This document shows, piece by piece, positions 22,986-34,574 of a stretch of DNA of 64,000 bases (positions within the stretch are counted from its first letter, which is position 1; every line of letters begins with the position of its first letter). The DNA is from Neofusicoccum parvum. Lineage: Eukaryota; Ascomycota; Dothideomycetes; Botryosphaeriales; Botryosphaeriaceae. The notes beneath the pieces were generated by a model that was given only the letters and a program-made list of their open reading frames with translations, made no database searches and had not been told where the DNA came from. The DNA lies in assembly GCA_020912385.1 (NCBI GenBank), contig CP087210.1, positions 248,001 through 312,000 on the forward strand. Reading direction: 5' to 3'. Position numbers and translations under genes: made by a program.

Positions 22986-25663
22986 AGCTTTTTGAAGTTT
23001 GAATTTTTATTGGTGTTGAAGCATTCGTCTGGGCGGGGCAGGGCATCGTATAACATTGCAAAGACATGGAGACGAATGCTTCAGCAGCCCATGATCAAAA
23101 TGAAATGGTCCATCCGTTTAGTGACCCCTTGTGAGAAGGCGATTGAAGACTGGAGGTGTGGAGATGAATGCCGTAGTCATTCGCTTACGGACGTCCGTGC
23201 ATTGGCGCGCCTGCTTGGTCTTGCGCACCCTACAATACGATAGACTGCAACACAAGAACAACCTCACAACCTCACAGCTTCATCATGAGAGCGATGCCTG
23301 ACCTAACGCCACCAGGCTCTGCATTGCACACTACCACAGTCGCTGTGTCCCCAGCCAACGGCATTTGAGTATGCTGTGGAAGATTTCCTCTCGACATACG
23401 AAGACGACACCAGCTCCGTCACACTATATGATCCAGAAAATATGCTCTCGTGATAGGCATGCAGTACAAATACTTGGCCTGACACAGAGACTCTAGCTGA
23501 TATCGGGTTGGCCAAACACAGGAGAAAGTTTCGCCTCCGAAGAAGGTTAACACGCCGAACTCTTCCGAGCATGTGTACGTTTTAAGCCCCATTGCCATCA
23601 CCGATATATACTGATATATATTTGAAGGGCAGCCATTGCCAATGATCAGACATCGAAATCATGAGATGTTGTAAACGTCGGTGACGTGATTACTGACTGC
23701 GCAGTTTTTGAGTTGATATATTGCAGTAGCAATTGCAGATGTCTCAAAATGCGCGGCAACTACAATCTACTCGGGCAAATAATATGGAATATGAAACTTT
23801 GCAAAACATAGCTACCTTCATGGGCAGTTGAAGCGTTCTTTGTCCTTTATTACACTGCATATGCGTGTCTGGACGACTGCTTCAACTACTCATGTGTGAA
23901 CAGTATGTGCTCGATGTAGCAGAGTTAAGCAGGCAGAATAACACCCCCACCTGCACATCTCACTCTCACTCCAAAATTTCCCGCGCTCGTTTACTGACGG
24001 TCTGCCCCTGGCAACCATGACCAGGGTCCCAGATCTTCCATTGAGTTCGAATAAACTTCTCAATATCGAAGCGAAGTGTTGATCTACGGTCAGATTCTGC
24101 TGGAAGTTTTCAATCGTTCACGGCTCGCAACGCAACCGTCCGCATCCGAAGCGAGGAGCTCGTTCGGACCAGAAGACTGAGACATACGAGGAACACCCAC
24201 CTCCCAGCGACCAAACGAACACACCTCGTCCCACTCTCTCCGCGCCGGATACATATCGATTTTCGTGGTCCGAACAGAGAGCTGCGGGTGACCGGAGGTA
24301 ATCACGAGTGTCCCTTCGATCATGATCAGCCATTTCCAGCCGACCAAGTGTTGATTGAATCAGGTCCTCAGCAGCCACTAAGCATCACATCTCCCTCCTT
24401 TCTGGTTCTTCACACTCCTGGACACGCAAGCCGCTTAGCTCTCCCTCAACCGCGGCTCCCCTTCCCCCCCTCTCCTCCGCCCAGACCTATAGGCTATCGC
24501 CGAGCCCATGCGCAAAACCCGAGCCGACAGAAGACGATCGGCGACGCACCGTCCCCACAAGCCGATAATCCCGGCCGGAAACAAGAGCACGCCGATCACG
24601 CGGCCGGGTAAAAGAAACTTGCGGTCAAAGACGCGGCCCATCCCATCCGCTCCATCGCCCACCGGCACCCGCCGTGGATCACCATCTTCGCCACCGAGAA
24701 ACACCCCGTTTGCGCAGGTGATGCGCGGAGCGGACGCGCAAGCAGGTGTTTCGAGAGCGTGTGGAAAGTGCGATGTGCCGTGTGATTAGCCCGTGTCCCG
24801 AGTCAAGTGTTCTGGGCGCGACGCCGCCCCCCGGGCCGGGCTTCAGGGCGGTCCCGGCCCGATATTCGTGATAACGATCCTTTTCTCCCTTGCCGCCGCC
24901 CCCCCATTCTCGGGTTTGAGTCAGCGCTCATACGACGTGGGAGGTGCTGCGCTAGGGTGCTCGCTGATCGCTCGCCTGTGGAGTGGATGGGCCGGGAAGG
25001 ATGGCGAGGCGAGGCGAGGCGTGGGATCGTTGGGGGTCGGAGGCGCGGGACTGCACTTTGCTGGCTTCACTTCGCTTTTGGGCGGGCGAGCGGCGGTTGG
25101 GGCCTATGAATCATGGATTTACTTTGTCTTCCAAACTGTGTGGTTCTACTAGTCTAAATCCATCTTAAGCCAGTCCTATGTAGTTCTAAGTCCGTCTAAA
25201 TACAGTCGCTTGCTTAGTCTTTCTCTTCCCTGAATGCCATGACATCTAGTCACAGTGGTCGAAGTTAGAAATCCTGAACACGGGTCTCGCGTCGGCAGTT
25301 ATGATGCACTGAAACGCAAAAGGATTGCGAATCCAAGTTGGGACGTAGTCTTGTACTCGTGTGGTAATGGTAGAGGTTATGCTGGTGGAGATGGCCATGT
25401 TTCTCGACGACTACCCTTCGCAAGCGCGGCGGCAAGTTATTAGGACCGTAAAAGATTAAAGGCAAAAGTACAAGGTTTGAGACTGTTGTTGTATTCCTAT
25501 GCTCACTGGCTGTGATTAGGATTAAAGCTCAAAATACTTAAAACAGCTATTTACAAAAGTTTCGAAAGCCAGCTAACACACATACCCGCCAACATCCTCC
25601 GCTTTTCTTCAACGATTCATCCCGCGTCTCTGGCACATTCTCCGTTACTCGTCTTCGACCCGC
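22986..25663. other. Long intergenic stretch
   Basis: About 2.7 kb without a supportable gene. The first kilobase is AT-rich; 24.4-25.1 kb is GC-rich with overlapping frames up to 119 codons. A minus-strand frame at 24090-24347 looks somewhat protein-like (GWKWLIMIEGTLVITSG) but has no flanking exons I can join. Confidence 0.5.
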
Positions 25664-27849
25664 TTAGTTGCTGGCCTTGGCATCGGCGATGATGACATCG
25701 GAGGCCTTCTCGGAGATCATGTAGATGGGCAGAGCCTTTTGAATGTTAGTAATCGGGATCAAGTAAAGGGAGATATTTAATGGTTTGCTTACAATGTAAG
25801 TTCCGGGGATCTTGTTGAAGGAGGAAGCGTCAACAACGCGGAGGCCCTCAACGCCACGGACCTTGAAGTCAGTGTCGAGGACAGCGTTCTCGTCGTCGTC
25901 GGCGCCGATGGGGCAAGTGCAGGAAGCGTGGTGACCCCAGGACTCGTACTTGGCAAACTCCTTCCACTCCTCGTCGGTCTGGACGCTCTCGCCAGGCCAG
26001 ACCTCGGTGAACTTGCCGTCGAGCGGGATGAGGTCCTGGAAGACCTGGCGGCCGTACTTCATACCCTCGACGAGAGCGGTAAGATCCTCCTCACCACCAA
26101 CATCGAAGTTGCGGGTGTTGATCTCGGGGACGTCCTGGGGATCAGCAGAGCGGAGAGTGACGGTACCGGCGTTGTTGCGGGCCTCGGCCTTCAGGGTGAG
26201 CCAGGTCCAGTGATTGGAGCCGTTGGTGGCGTTGGCGAAGAAGTTGGGGTAGTATCCGTTGAAGTACGCGGGCCATCCGGCAACGAAAAGGTCGGCGTTG
26301 CCGTTCTCGGTGTTGGAGGCCTTCTTGAGGATGGCAAGGGCAACACCGTTGGTAGCGTAGACACCCTTCTCAACGGGAAGGTTCTCCCACTTCTCGAGGC
26401 AAGGGTCGCTGTCGCCCTCAAGGAAAGTGCAGTCCTTGACGAGGCCAATCTTGGTGGGCGCCTCGCCGATGACGGGGATCTCGTAACGGTCCTGGAGGTT
26501 CTTGCCGACACCGGGAAGGTCCTTGACGACCTCAATACCGAACTTCTCCAGCTCGTCCTTGGGGCCGACACCAGAGAGCTTCAGAATCTGAGGAGTGTTG
26601 AAAGTACCGGCAGACAGGATAACCTCGCGGGTGGCCTTGACAGAGCCGGGAGTGCCCTTGCCAGTGGCAGAGCCGGACTGGCGGCGGGGGTCAGCGCCAT
26701 ACAGAGAGTTGCCGGTGAGGAAGTTAACGCCGGTAGCCTTGGGCTTGCCGTCGGTGCCGTTCTCGAAGGTGACCTTGGTGGCGAGGGTGTTGAGCTGGAC
26801 GTCGAGGTGGTACTTGGGGGTGCCGTCGTCGTTGACAGCGTTGAGGACCTCGTTGATGAAGTCGACCGGGCCGGCACGCTTGTACTCAGGGATCTTCATG
26901 GCGAGCGGCACCTGGTACATGCCCTCGTCTGAGTCACGGGTAGCGCCGGGGTTGTTGACATCACGGAGCAGGACCTGAGCAAGGCCAGTGGCCGTGGTGA
27001 CGAGAGACTCGAGCAGAGTCTGGCCCATACCAGCGGCAGCGGCAAGGACCAGCGAGATGACCTTGAAGTCCTGAGCGATCAGGGTCAACTCGGTCAGCGA
27101 AGTCTCGAGCCAGCCGCTGAAGCCGTGGCCGGCGATGCTGTTAGGCAGGTAGCGAGCCCTCTCCAGGCGCTCGTAGTACTTGCGCATGTTGTCGGGGGCC
27201 CACGAGTCGTCACCGGTGATGGTCTGGAGATGCTCCCAGTCGCTCTCGTACGGGTAGACAGTGACCAGAGCGTTGTGCGCAGTGCAGCCACCCAGGGATC
27301 CGACACGCGGGTAGAGCACACCAAGAGGAGTGGCACCCTCGGGCGGGTTGGGGCCGGTGTAGCGGCTGCCATCAGGAAGCGTGTAGGTGAGCTTGGTGTC
27401 CCTCTTCTGCTCCTCCTCGTCGTCGAAGTGCTTGACGAAGTAGTCCCATCTCATCGGCTCGTACTCAGCAGCCACCGAGTGCAGCGCGGGAACGTTGTAC
27501 TGGGTGCTGTTGGTCTCATCGCCACCGGCCTCGAGCAGGAGGACCTTGTGGCCGGCAATGGCGAGCCTGGCAGCGAGGGGAGCGCCACCAGCACCGGAGC
27601 CGACGATGACATACTCATAGTCCTCAAGCGTGGTGGAGGAGGTCGAGTTGTCGAGAGCACGCTTCACATTTGCGCCGCGGAAGGGCGTGTGCTCGGCGCC
27701 ATCACTGTGGTCAATGTGAGCTTCCAAGCACTCGATTAAGACGGCACTCATAAGACAGAGTCAGGACAGGGACATGGGCCATACATGATGCGCGCGGAGG
27801 CGAAGGAGCTCAGCAGGGAGAGAACGGTGAAGGCTTTCATCACAATCAT
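25664..27849 (-). CDS. Secreted GMC (glucose-methanol-choline) FAD oxidoreductase
   Basis: Three exons on the minus strand: 27785-27849, 25793-27704 and 25664-25735 (682 aa). The first exon codes a signal peptide (MIVMKAFTVLSLLSSFASA). An 80-nt intron (GTATGG ... CCACAG) joins it to a pro-region with a KR Kex2-like site near residue 37. FAD binding is shown by VIVGSGAGG (residues 54-62) and LLLEAGG. GMC signatures appear as GSLGGCTAHNALV and ILSAGTFNTPQILKLSGVGP. The active-site histidine pair is His613-His614 (GHHASCTCP). At the second catalytic position (family His or Asn) the aligned residue is Tyr (IPGTY). Such enzymes oxidise alcohols or sugars and often make H2O2; substrate unknown. Strong C-ending codon bias suggests high expression. 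Confidence 0.93.
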
Positions 27850-28888
27850 CTTGGCGGAATTAAGGCGATAGCCCGGGACCCAAGTCTAAACGAATGACAA
27901 AGAGTGAGAGAGATTGGTAAGTCCCCGGCAGTGAAAGAGTGACTGGAGCTGTGAAGAGCCAAGACAGGACGCCGCGTGCGGATTTTTATACGGGCTGCGT
28001 GGGCGAGGCCGCGAGCACAGGACGCCGGAGGTGGCAGCAGCATCACGAGCCGGACCGCTAGGGGTCGCGGTAGTGATTGGGATCATCAGCGGCGCAGGCG
28101 CGAGTTTCCGGGCTCAGGGAGGCAGCGAGGCGTGTGGGCGAGGTCGTCGATCAGCAAATTGCGACACCAGATGCGTATAGCGGCTGCCGGCGGCGGCCAG
28201 GGAGGCCGGGGCAGCTGCCGTTTGCGTGCGGCGGGCTGAGGCGCGGCGGGCGTGCTGCGGGGAGCAACGGCGTCCTTATTTGCGCCTGCGGCCGTGCGGC
28301 GCATGGGGCAGCCGTTGCAACGGCGCGGCCAAGCTTCCGCAGCCACCGCGGCGGAACTCGGCCAGGGAGGCGCCTCCGCCCGCCTGCACCTGCCGTCCGC
28401 GCGCCCACCGCATCCCACCGCATCCCTACGCATCCACCACCCTGCCCAGCCTCGACTCGCCATCAAAGCACGCAACAAGGCACTCGCCGACTCAGTCACG
28501 CCTCCACCATGCGCTCTCTGCTCGCCTTGTTTCCAGGGCGCCTGCACATCCCCCCCGCCTGTGCGCCCAGCTCACCTCGCCAGCCGTCTGCAAGCGGCCC
28601 CGTCTCCCCACCCATGGAAGCCTCCCACTGCGGTTGACGCAGGGTGTCATTTAACAGTCGCCTGATTGTCCGGGCTCAACTTCGGCACCTGCTTCTGCCC
28701 ATATCAGATCGGAGTCCACCCTGGCGTGTGCTGCCGCCCAATCTGGGAGAGCAAAAGCTGAGCGCTGCCGGCAAACGGTTATAATCCTCGGAGCCGGCTG
28801 AGAGAGCACCACCAGTCCGCTCCATTCCTTGACCTTCCGACCCGGTTCCATCGCTTTGACTAGAGGACTCCACAACCACGCCGTCATC
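27850..28888. other. Divergent promoter region: GMC oxidase and CFEM receptor
   Basis: About 1 kb between two start codons, GC-rich in the middle. It contains a TATA box for the GMC gene. Frames here are arginine-rich shadows on both strands. Confidence 0.6.
27983..27990 (-). promoter_or_regulatory. TATA box of the GMC oxidoreductase gene
   Basis: TATAAAAA on the minus strand, 133 nt before the first ATG, in an otherwise GC-rich region. This fits the high expression suggested by codon choice. Confidence 0.6.
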
Positions 28889-30395
28889 ATGAGACTATGG
28901 ACTGTGCTGGCCTTCCTGGCCGCTTTCGTCGCCTCGGTTCAGGCCCAGTCTGCCCTGCTTGCCCTGGCTAAGCAGCTTCCTACTTGTTCCGTAAGGTTCC
29001 TTCATTCCGGAGATAGTGGTCCCGTCTAATCCGGTCGCAGTTGGTTTGCATCCAGAAAGCCATCGCCGCCTCCACCTGCGTCACGGACCTCACCCAGGAG
29101 TGCATCTGCACCAATGAGGCTCTCAATGCCCAAGTCACCATCTGCGCCTCCCAGACATGCACCGTCCCGGAGCTTCTGGGTAAGGATGAAGCCTGCGCAA
29201 CCTTCCCACGAACACCATACTGACGGGAGTCCTAGTCACCAAGAACGTGTCGTTGACCGCCTGCGGTGCTGAGGTCCGCGACAATGGCGAAGTTTTCAAC
29301 ATCATCGGCATCACTGGCATGATTCTGGCCTTCATTGCCTTCGTGATGCGCATGGCTGCCAGTCTGGGCAAGGGTGGTCGCCAAGTCTCGTGGGACGACG
29401 CAACGATGGCTTTGGTCGTCGTGCTTGCCATACCACCGGCCGTCTTTGCTCCGGTGCTCGTGAGCAACGGTCTTGGTAAAGACATTTGGACACTGAAGCC
29501 CGTCCAGATCACCAACGTCCTCAAGTTCTACTACTTCGGAGAAATCTTCTACGTGGTCGCCCTGGGTATCTCGAAGATCTCTATCCTGTTCTTCTACCTC
29601 CGCGTTTTCCCGGCGAAGGACTTCCGGAACATCATCTTCGCTGTCATGGGCCTGTCTGTTGCATACACCATTGCGTTTGGGTTCGCGACTGCCTTCCAGT
29701 GCTGGCCCATCAGCTATGCGTGGACCCAGTGGGATGGCCTGCACGAGGGCAGGTGCAACGATATCCATCTTCAGGGCTGGGTTGCCGCCGCCATTAACAT
29801 TGCTCTGGACACGGTTGTCATGGTCCTTCCGCTCAAGCACTTGGCCAACCTGAACATGGACCTCAAGAAGAAGCTCATGGTCATGGCTATGTTCTCGGTC
29901 GGTATCTTCGTCATCTTCACGTCGGCAATCCGTCTGTACTCTCTTATCCACTTCGCCAACTCGCAGAACATCACCTGGGACTACGTTGAGGCTGGCTACT
30001 GGAGTTTGATCGAGGTGTATGTCTCGATTCTTTGCGGATGCATGCCTGCCCATCGTTTCGTCATTGCCAAGGCCTGGCCCAAGATCAAGGAGACGCTCTA
30101 CTCGAGCAAGAAGTCGACGAATGCGTCTTCCAAGTTCACGGGCGGCACCGACACCAATGCCACGAACAAGACGGGCACCACTATCTCGGCCAAGCCAAAG
30201 CAAGGCGACGAGGGTGACTTCGTGCCGCTGGTGGATGTCGACACCAACAGCGCCCGCGCCGTTTCGCACGGATCGGAGACGCACACGGAGTCGAAGTCGT
30301 ATATCATGACGACGTCGACGGTGCAGATCAGCAGCAGCGACAGGCCGGACAGCTGGACGATGGGACAAAGCACTGGCGGCAAGGAGCACGTGTAG
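28889..30395 (+). CDS. CFEM-domain Pth11-like seven-helix receptor
   Basis: Three exons: 28889-28990, 29041-29179 and 29236-30395 (466 aa). A signal peptide (residues 1-19, ending VQA) is followed by a CFEM domain. Its eight cysteines are all present: 33, 37, 47, 55, 57, 69, 74 and 90. A seven-helix rhodopsin-like fungal domain follows (IIGITGMILAFIAFVMRM through WSLIEVYVSILCGCMPAHR) with the typical QCWPI motif. The last ~110 residues are a Ser/Thr-rich cytosolic tail. Known members include Pth11 of Magnaporthe, needed for surface sensing. Both introns sit at the CFEM boundaries and phases close. It is divergent from the GMC oxidase gene; shared regulation is possible but not shown. Confidence 0.95.
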
Positions 30396-32165
30396 ATTCA
30401 GGGCACACGACATGAAAAAAAGGACGGTTAGGGCGGCTTGCACTGGATCGTTGGTTTTAAGCTTAGCGTCATTGTAATTGCTTTTTGGATATTCTTCTAT
30501 AGTACCCCGAGGCCACTCTCTTTCTGGCTCACATTTAGCTTGGATTCTTTACTTTAGCCGCAAGCAAGCGATAGTCGACAATGATACCACTCGTTATCTC
30601 TCACAGTGCATCGTTTCTGCTTTCAACGCCGCTAGAGGTGCAGTGAGTTTCAGGCGTCCAACACTCCAGCCTTCCAGCAGGGGCGCGACAGTCACCGCCC
30701 GTCCAGCCACAGGCCATGCATCGTAACTGCAATCAAGCTTCAGAGTGGTCTCACGCCCGGATAAGTCACAAATCTAAGTTTGCCAAGGCGTTTCCCAGAT
30801 TTCGAGGGTATAACAGGCGGATTAAGAGCCGCAGTGGGCCAAGGCAAAGCAGGCGCTCTCGTACAGGCAAAATTGGGGCACGATCTCCGATGGCACACGT
30901 GCGGGAGGGGCGGCGGGGCTTTGCATTCCGCGTCAGCAGAAGGCGTCTGGAAGAAAGATGAGCCCTGGTGTGGGGCGAGTGCGTCAGTGGGCGCGGTCTC
31001 GAAAGAGGCCGTCCGGAAGAGCGCTCCCCTTTCTGGCGTCGGGGGCGCCGTGCGTGCGGTTTGACGTTTGCCAAGTTACCCAGAACTCGCCTAGCCCCGC
31101 AGCCGTGGGCGCGCTGCAGCCCTCCGCCGCGCTCGACAATTCTTGCCTGCGCCCATCTTTGCCCAACAGCCCTGCCCAGCCTGACTAGCAAAATCTCCGG
31201 CCAACGCCAGGCACGCCAGACTCTGCTGCGATGTGCCGTCCGCTGCATCTGCGCCGGGCGTGCATCCTCCGCCCGCCTGCCAAGTCGCCGCTCCCGCAGG
31301 CCCGGCGCGGGCGCAGCGCGGCGAGCAGCAGACGTGCGGATAGAGTTGGCCCAGCGTTGGCGGCCGCAGCTAGAGCGCGATATAGATCTTAGGCCATATG
31401 ATGGCCAGCCCCGACGTCGGCAAATTCACTCTTTCCAAGCGCGCCTCCGAGGCCATCCGTCATCTCATCGCCGCCATCTCCTGCGCGCCCACTCCCTGCA
31501 TCTGCTCCCGGGTCTCCGCACGCCCAGGGCGCGGGTGCCTGCGCGCCGCCAGGGACGGCCAGCCCTGCGCAGAGGCCCATTGCGCCAGCCGCTCCCAATG
31601 CGGTCCGTCCCATGACTCGGCACACGGCACCGCACACAAATCCGGCTCTAGCGCCATCCCCCGCCTACGGCCAAAGAGGACAACACGTGGGAGATCCAAA
31701 TCTTCGATGTCTCAGAACCCGAGCAGCGAATCGTACCAAGCCGCTGGCCTATCACCGCGTCGCCTTGGTCAGCTATGCCTACCATGGACGCGGGTTGGCT
31801 TCCCCGAGAAAACTATCTGAGCTTATTCCCAGTGCCGCTCTTCCACAGCAGACGCGACCCCCATCCACGCCTGCCGGAGCCTTCCAGCCCGAGTGATCGT
31901 CCTCATGTCGCGCCGCAAACGCCTGGGGGTAATCAGCTTCGCTGCTATTTGTTCGCCCTTTTCTCCGCCCGGCGTGTCTGCACCCATACCTATGCTGTCG
32001 CCTTGAGCCTCAACTCTACCGACCTCCATCCATTCACTCTTTTGCTGGCGGCAGGCGTTCGCGCGTTACCCTCACTCTAGTCATTCTTTCTAATAGCTAA
32101 TACTCGCCGAGTCGTCGACTGCCCTGTTGGATCTTCTGCCTTGGACATTTCCCCTTTCTTTCGCC
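30396..32165. other. Intergenic, GC-rich centre
   Basis: 1.8 kb without a supportable gene. Frames up to 215 codons at 30.9-31.7 kb are Arg/Ala/Pro-rich and overlap on both strands. The last 200 nt are CT-rich, upstream of the peroxidase. Confidence 0.5.
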
Positions 32166-33672
32166 ATGAAGTTCTCGTCCGCCCTTTTCCTGCTCTCGTC
32201 GAGCTCGCTCCTCGTCGACGCTTTCCCCGCCCTCGCCGCGCGCAACCTCGAGAACCTCACCCCCGAGAGATTAACCGACGCCATCAAGGCCGTCGAGAAG
32301 CACCGGAAGGAGAAGCGTCTCATCCAGGACATCACCAAGCCGATCGACACCACCGGCGAGCACGCGTTCCAGGCACCCGGCGAGGGCGACCAGCGCGGTC
32401 CTTGCCCCGGATTGAACGTGTTGGCCAACCATGGCTACATTTCTCGCGACGGCATCACCAGCTTCGCCGAGGTCGTTAACGCGATCAACCAAGGTGGGTC
32501 ATGGATCCCTGGAGTGGAGGCTTTCTTGGCGCTGACATGGGTGTAAAGTGATGGGCATGGGTATTGAGCTGTCTCTTATTCTGGGTATTATGGGTACCGT
32601 CTGGACAGGCAACCCGCTCTCTCTGGACCCTGGTTTCTCCATTGGCGGTACCACCAGTGGTGATGGCTCCGATAACATTTTGGGCAACCTTGTTGGCCTT
32701 CTCGGTATGGACTTGAACATCTCCACAACCTCATCGTCATCATGTGCTAAGACAATTGCAGGCGACCCCCGTGGCCTCCAGGGCTCCCACAACTGGATTG
32801 AGTCCGACTCGTCGCTGACGCGCAACGATATCTACGTGACCGGCGATGCATGGACCATGAACATGACGCTCTTCGAGGACTTCTACAACCGCGCCGACGA
32901 GAACGGCGTCCTCTCCATGGACGAGCTGTCCGACCAGGCCGCACGCCGCTGGGAGTACAGCGTCGCCCACAACCCCAACTTCTACTACGGCCCCGTCACC
33001 GGCATGGTGTCGCGTAACGCCGGCTACTTCTTCCTGGGCCGCCTGCTGGCCAACCACACCGAGGAACACCCGGATGGCATCCTGACGCAAGAAGTATTCA
33101 AGAAGTTCTTCGCCGTCTACGAGGATGAGGACGGCAACATGGAGTACAAGGCCGGCCACGAGACCTTCCCCGACAACTGGTACCGCAAGCCGATCGAGTA
33201 CGGCCTCGTCCCGCTGAACCTGGACCTCATCAGCTGGGTGCTCAAGCACCCGGAGCTCGGCAGGTAAGACCGCCCTCCTCCCCCGTCCCAACCTCCACTC
33301 CCCAACCGCCACCAACGTGCTAACCGTGCCCCCCCAACCAGCGTCGGCGGCAACACCGGCACCGTCAACTCGTTCACCGGGCTCGACCTCTCCAACGTCA
33401 CCGGCGGCGTGCTCAACACGGCCACGCTGCTCGAGGGCAACAACCTGCTCTGCTTCGTACTCGAGGTGGTCAAGACGTTCGCGCCCAACTCGCTGAGCCC
33501 GCTGCTCAAGACGCTCGAGGTCCCGCTCCAGCTGCTCTCCGACACCATCACCGGCCCCATCACCGACCTGGCCTGCCCCGCCTGGAAGGACCTGACCGAG
33601 GGCGGCGAGCCGCTGTGGGATGGCATCCAGAAGAAGTTCCCCGGCGCGAGCACCGCCGGGAGCTCGTTGTAG
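32166..33672 (+). CDS. Secreted chloroperoxidase-like heme-thiolate peroxidase
   Basis: Four exons: 32166-32493, 32549-32704, 32762-33263 and 33342-33672 (438 aa). A signal peptide (1-19) precedes the family motif GPCPGLNVLANHG, whose Cys80 is the proximal heme-thiolate ligand. The distal motif, EHD in chloroperoxidase and EGD in unspecific peroxygenases, reads ESD here (IESDSSLTR). Members halogenate, peroxidise or oxyfunctionalise small molecules using H2O2. The neighbouring GMC oxidase could supply H2O2, but that is inference. Intron 2 is 57 nt with no stop, so its retention would insert 19 residues in frame. I treat it as an intron because it has GTATGG, CTAAG and GCAG and because family members lack the insertion. 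Confidence 0.92.
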
Positions 33673-34574
33673 GGAGGGGGAGGATGCGGTTGTTGTTGGG
33701 GGGTGGGAGGGCTGCGGGGGTGGTGGGGTTGGGGGGCTGTAGTCGGAAAGTTGAGATATTCAATTAAATACCAGGATCCTTCACATTTTTCGCAATTTTG
33801 TGGCACTATTGCCTCTAGAAGAAGAATTGTTTGCGTTGCGATGTTCGTCTCGTCTGGGTTTTGGGGCTCATGATTCAGCTTGATATCTGATGATCGTCTA
33901 CGATCCATCGTCACAATGGTAGATGACAATATGATGCCTGGCGCATATGGTGCTACTTAACGAGCGAGTTGAAAGCTCCACGGCTACTGTATTTGCTACA
34001 TTGTAAGCTAGAAACTAATAGAGTACTCGTACCGTAAAATTGGTTGTCCGTACTAGGATTCGAATCTGGAATTTTAATAGGGCTCAAATGCCATTTGTAA
34101 CGGCGGGCCTCTGCCTCTAAGGATCAAACACCAAAGAGGGTGGTAAGCCGTGTAGGGTTTACCTTGAGTGGGTACAAGGTAGGGGAGAGAACAAGTGTGA
34201 ACGAATACACGTGACTGAGCACTGCGTGCGAAGGCCGTGTTACTAATCAATAGTGTAGATTGATTATCGAAGTTGACCACAAAGGTCAAAGCTATGCTAG
34301 GGAGCGTAGTTTATATACATAGGAGAGGTCTATACAATCTGATGGTTGCTCTGGGTGCTCCGTATATTGAGGGGCAGATCAGTCAGAGCATCTAGGGCTG
34401 CTCTGTTTGCTCCTCATTTTTATGAGGGGAGCAGCGAGAGCACTGCCTTGGCAGCACGTGACACACGTGACTGCTGTGGGTCTTCCTCGCGGCGCGTGTC
34501 TTTGCCCCGCTTGCTGCCTCTCTACTGTTTCCCTCATTCTGCAACGACTGCGCCGTAACACCATTGTGTTACCC
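33673..34574. other. Intergenic between convergent genes
   Basis: G-rich just after the peroxidase stop, then AT-rich. A B-box-like GATTCGAATC near 34060 suggests a decayed tRNA at most. No gene. Confidence 0.5.

Noticed and set aside
24090..24378. Two overlapping minus-strand frames of 85-86 codons that look partly protein-like
   Set aside because: No recognisable family, no flanking exons with matching phase, and both frames look equally plausible.
24793..25152. 119-codon plus-strand frame with hydrophobic runs
   Set aside because: Arises in GC-rich DNA with overlapping frames; no start context, family or conservation evidence.
25928..26932. 334-codon plus-strand frame
   Set aside because: Exact antisense of the GMC oxidoreductase; its length follows from the strong C-ending codon bias of the real gene.
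29232..30443. 403-codon minus-strand frame
   Set aside because: Antisense of the CFEM-Pth11 receptor; Arg/His/Asp-rich shadow composition.
30768..31896. Frames up to 215 codons before the peroxidase gene
   Set aside because: Arg/Ala/Pro-rich on both strands, no splice logic, no domain.
34040..34110. tRNA-like B-box (GATTCGAATC)
   Set aside because: T-stem has two mismatches, and no A-box, anticodon arm or acceptor pairing could be drawn.
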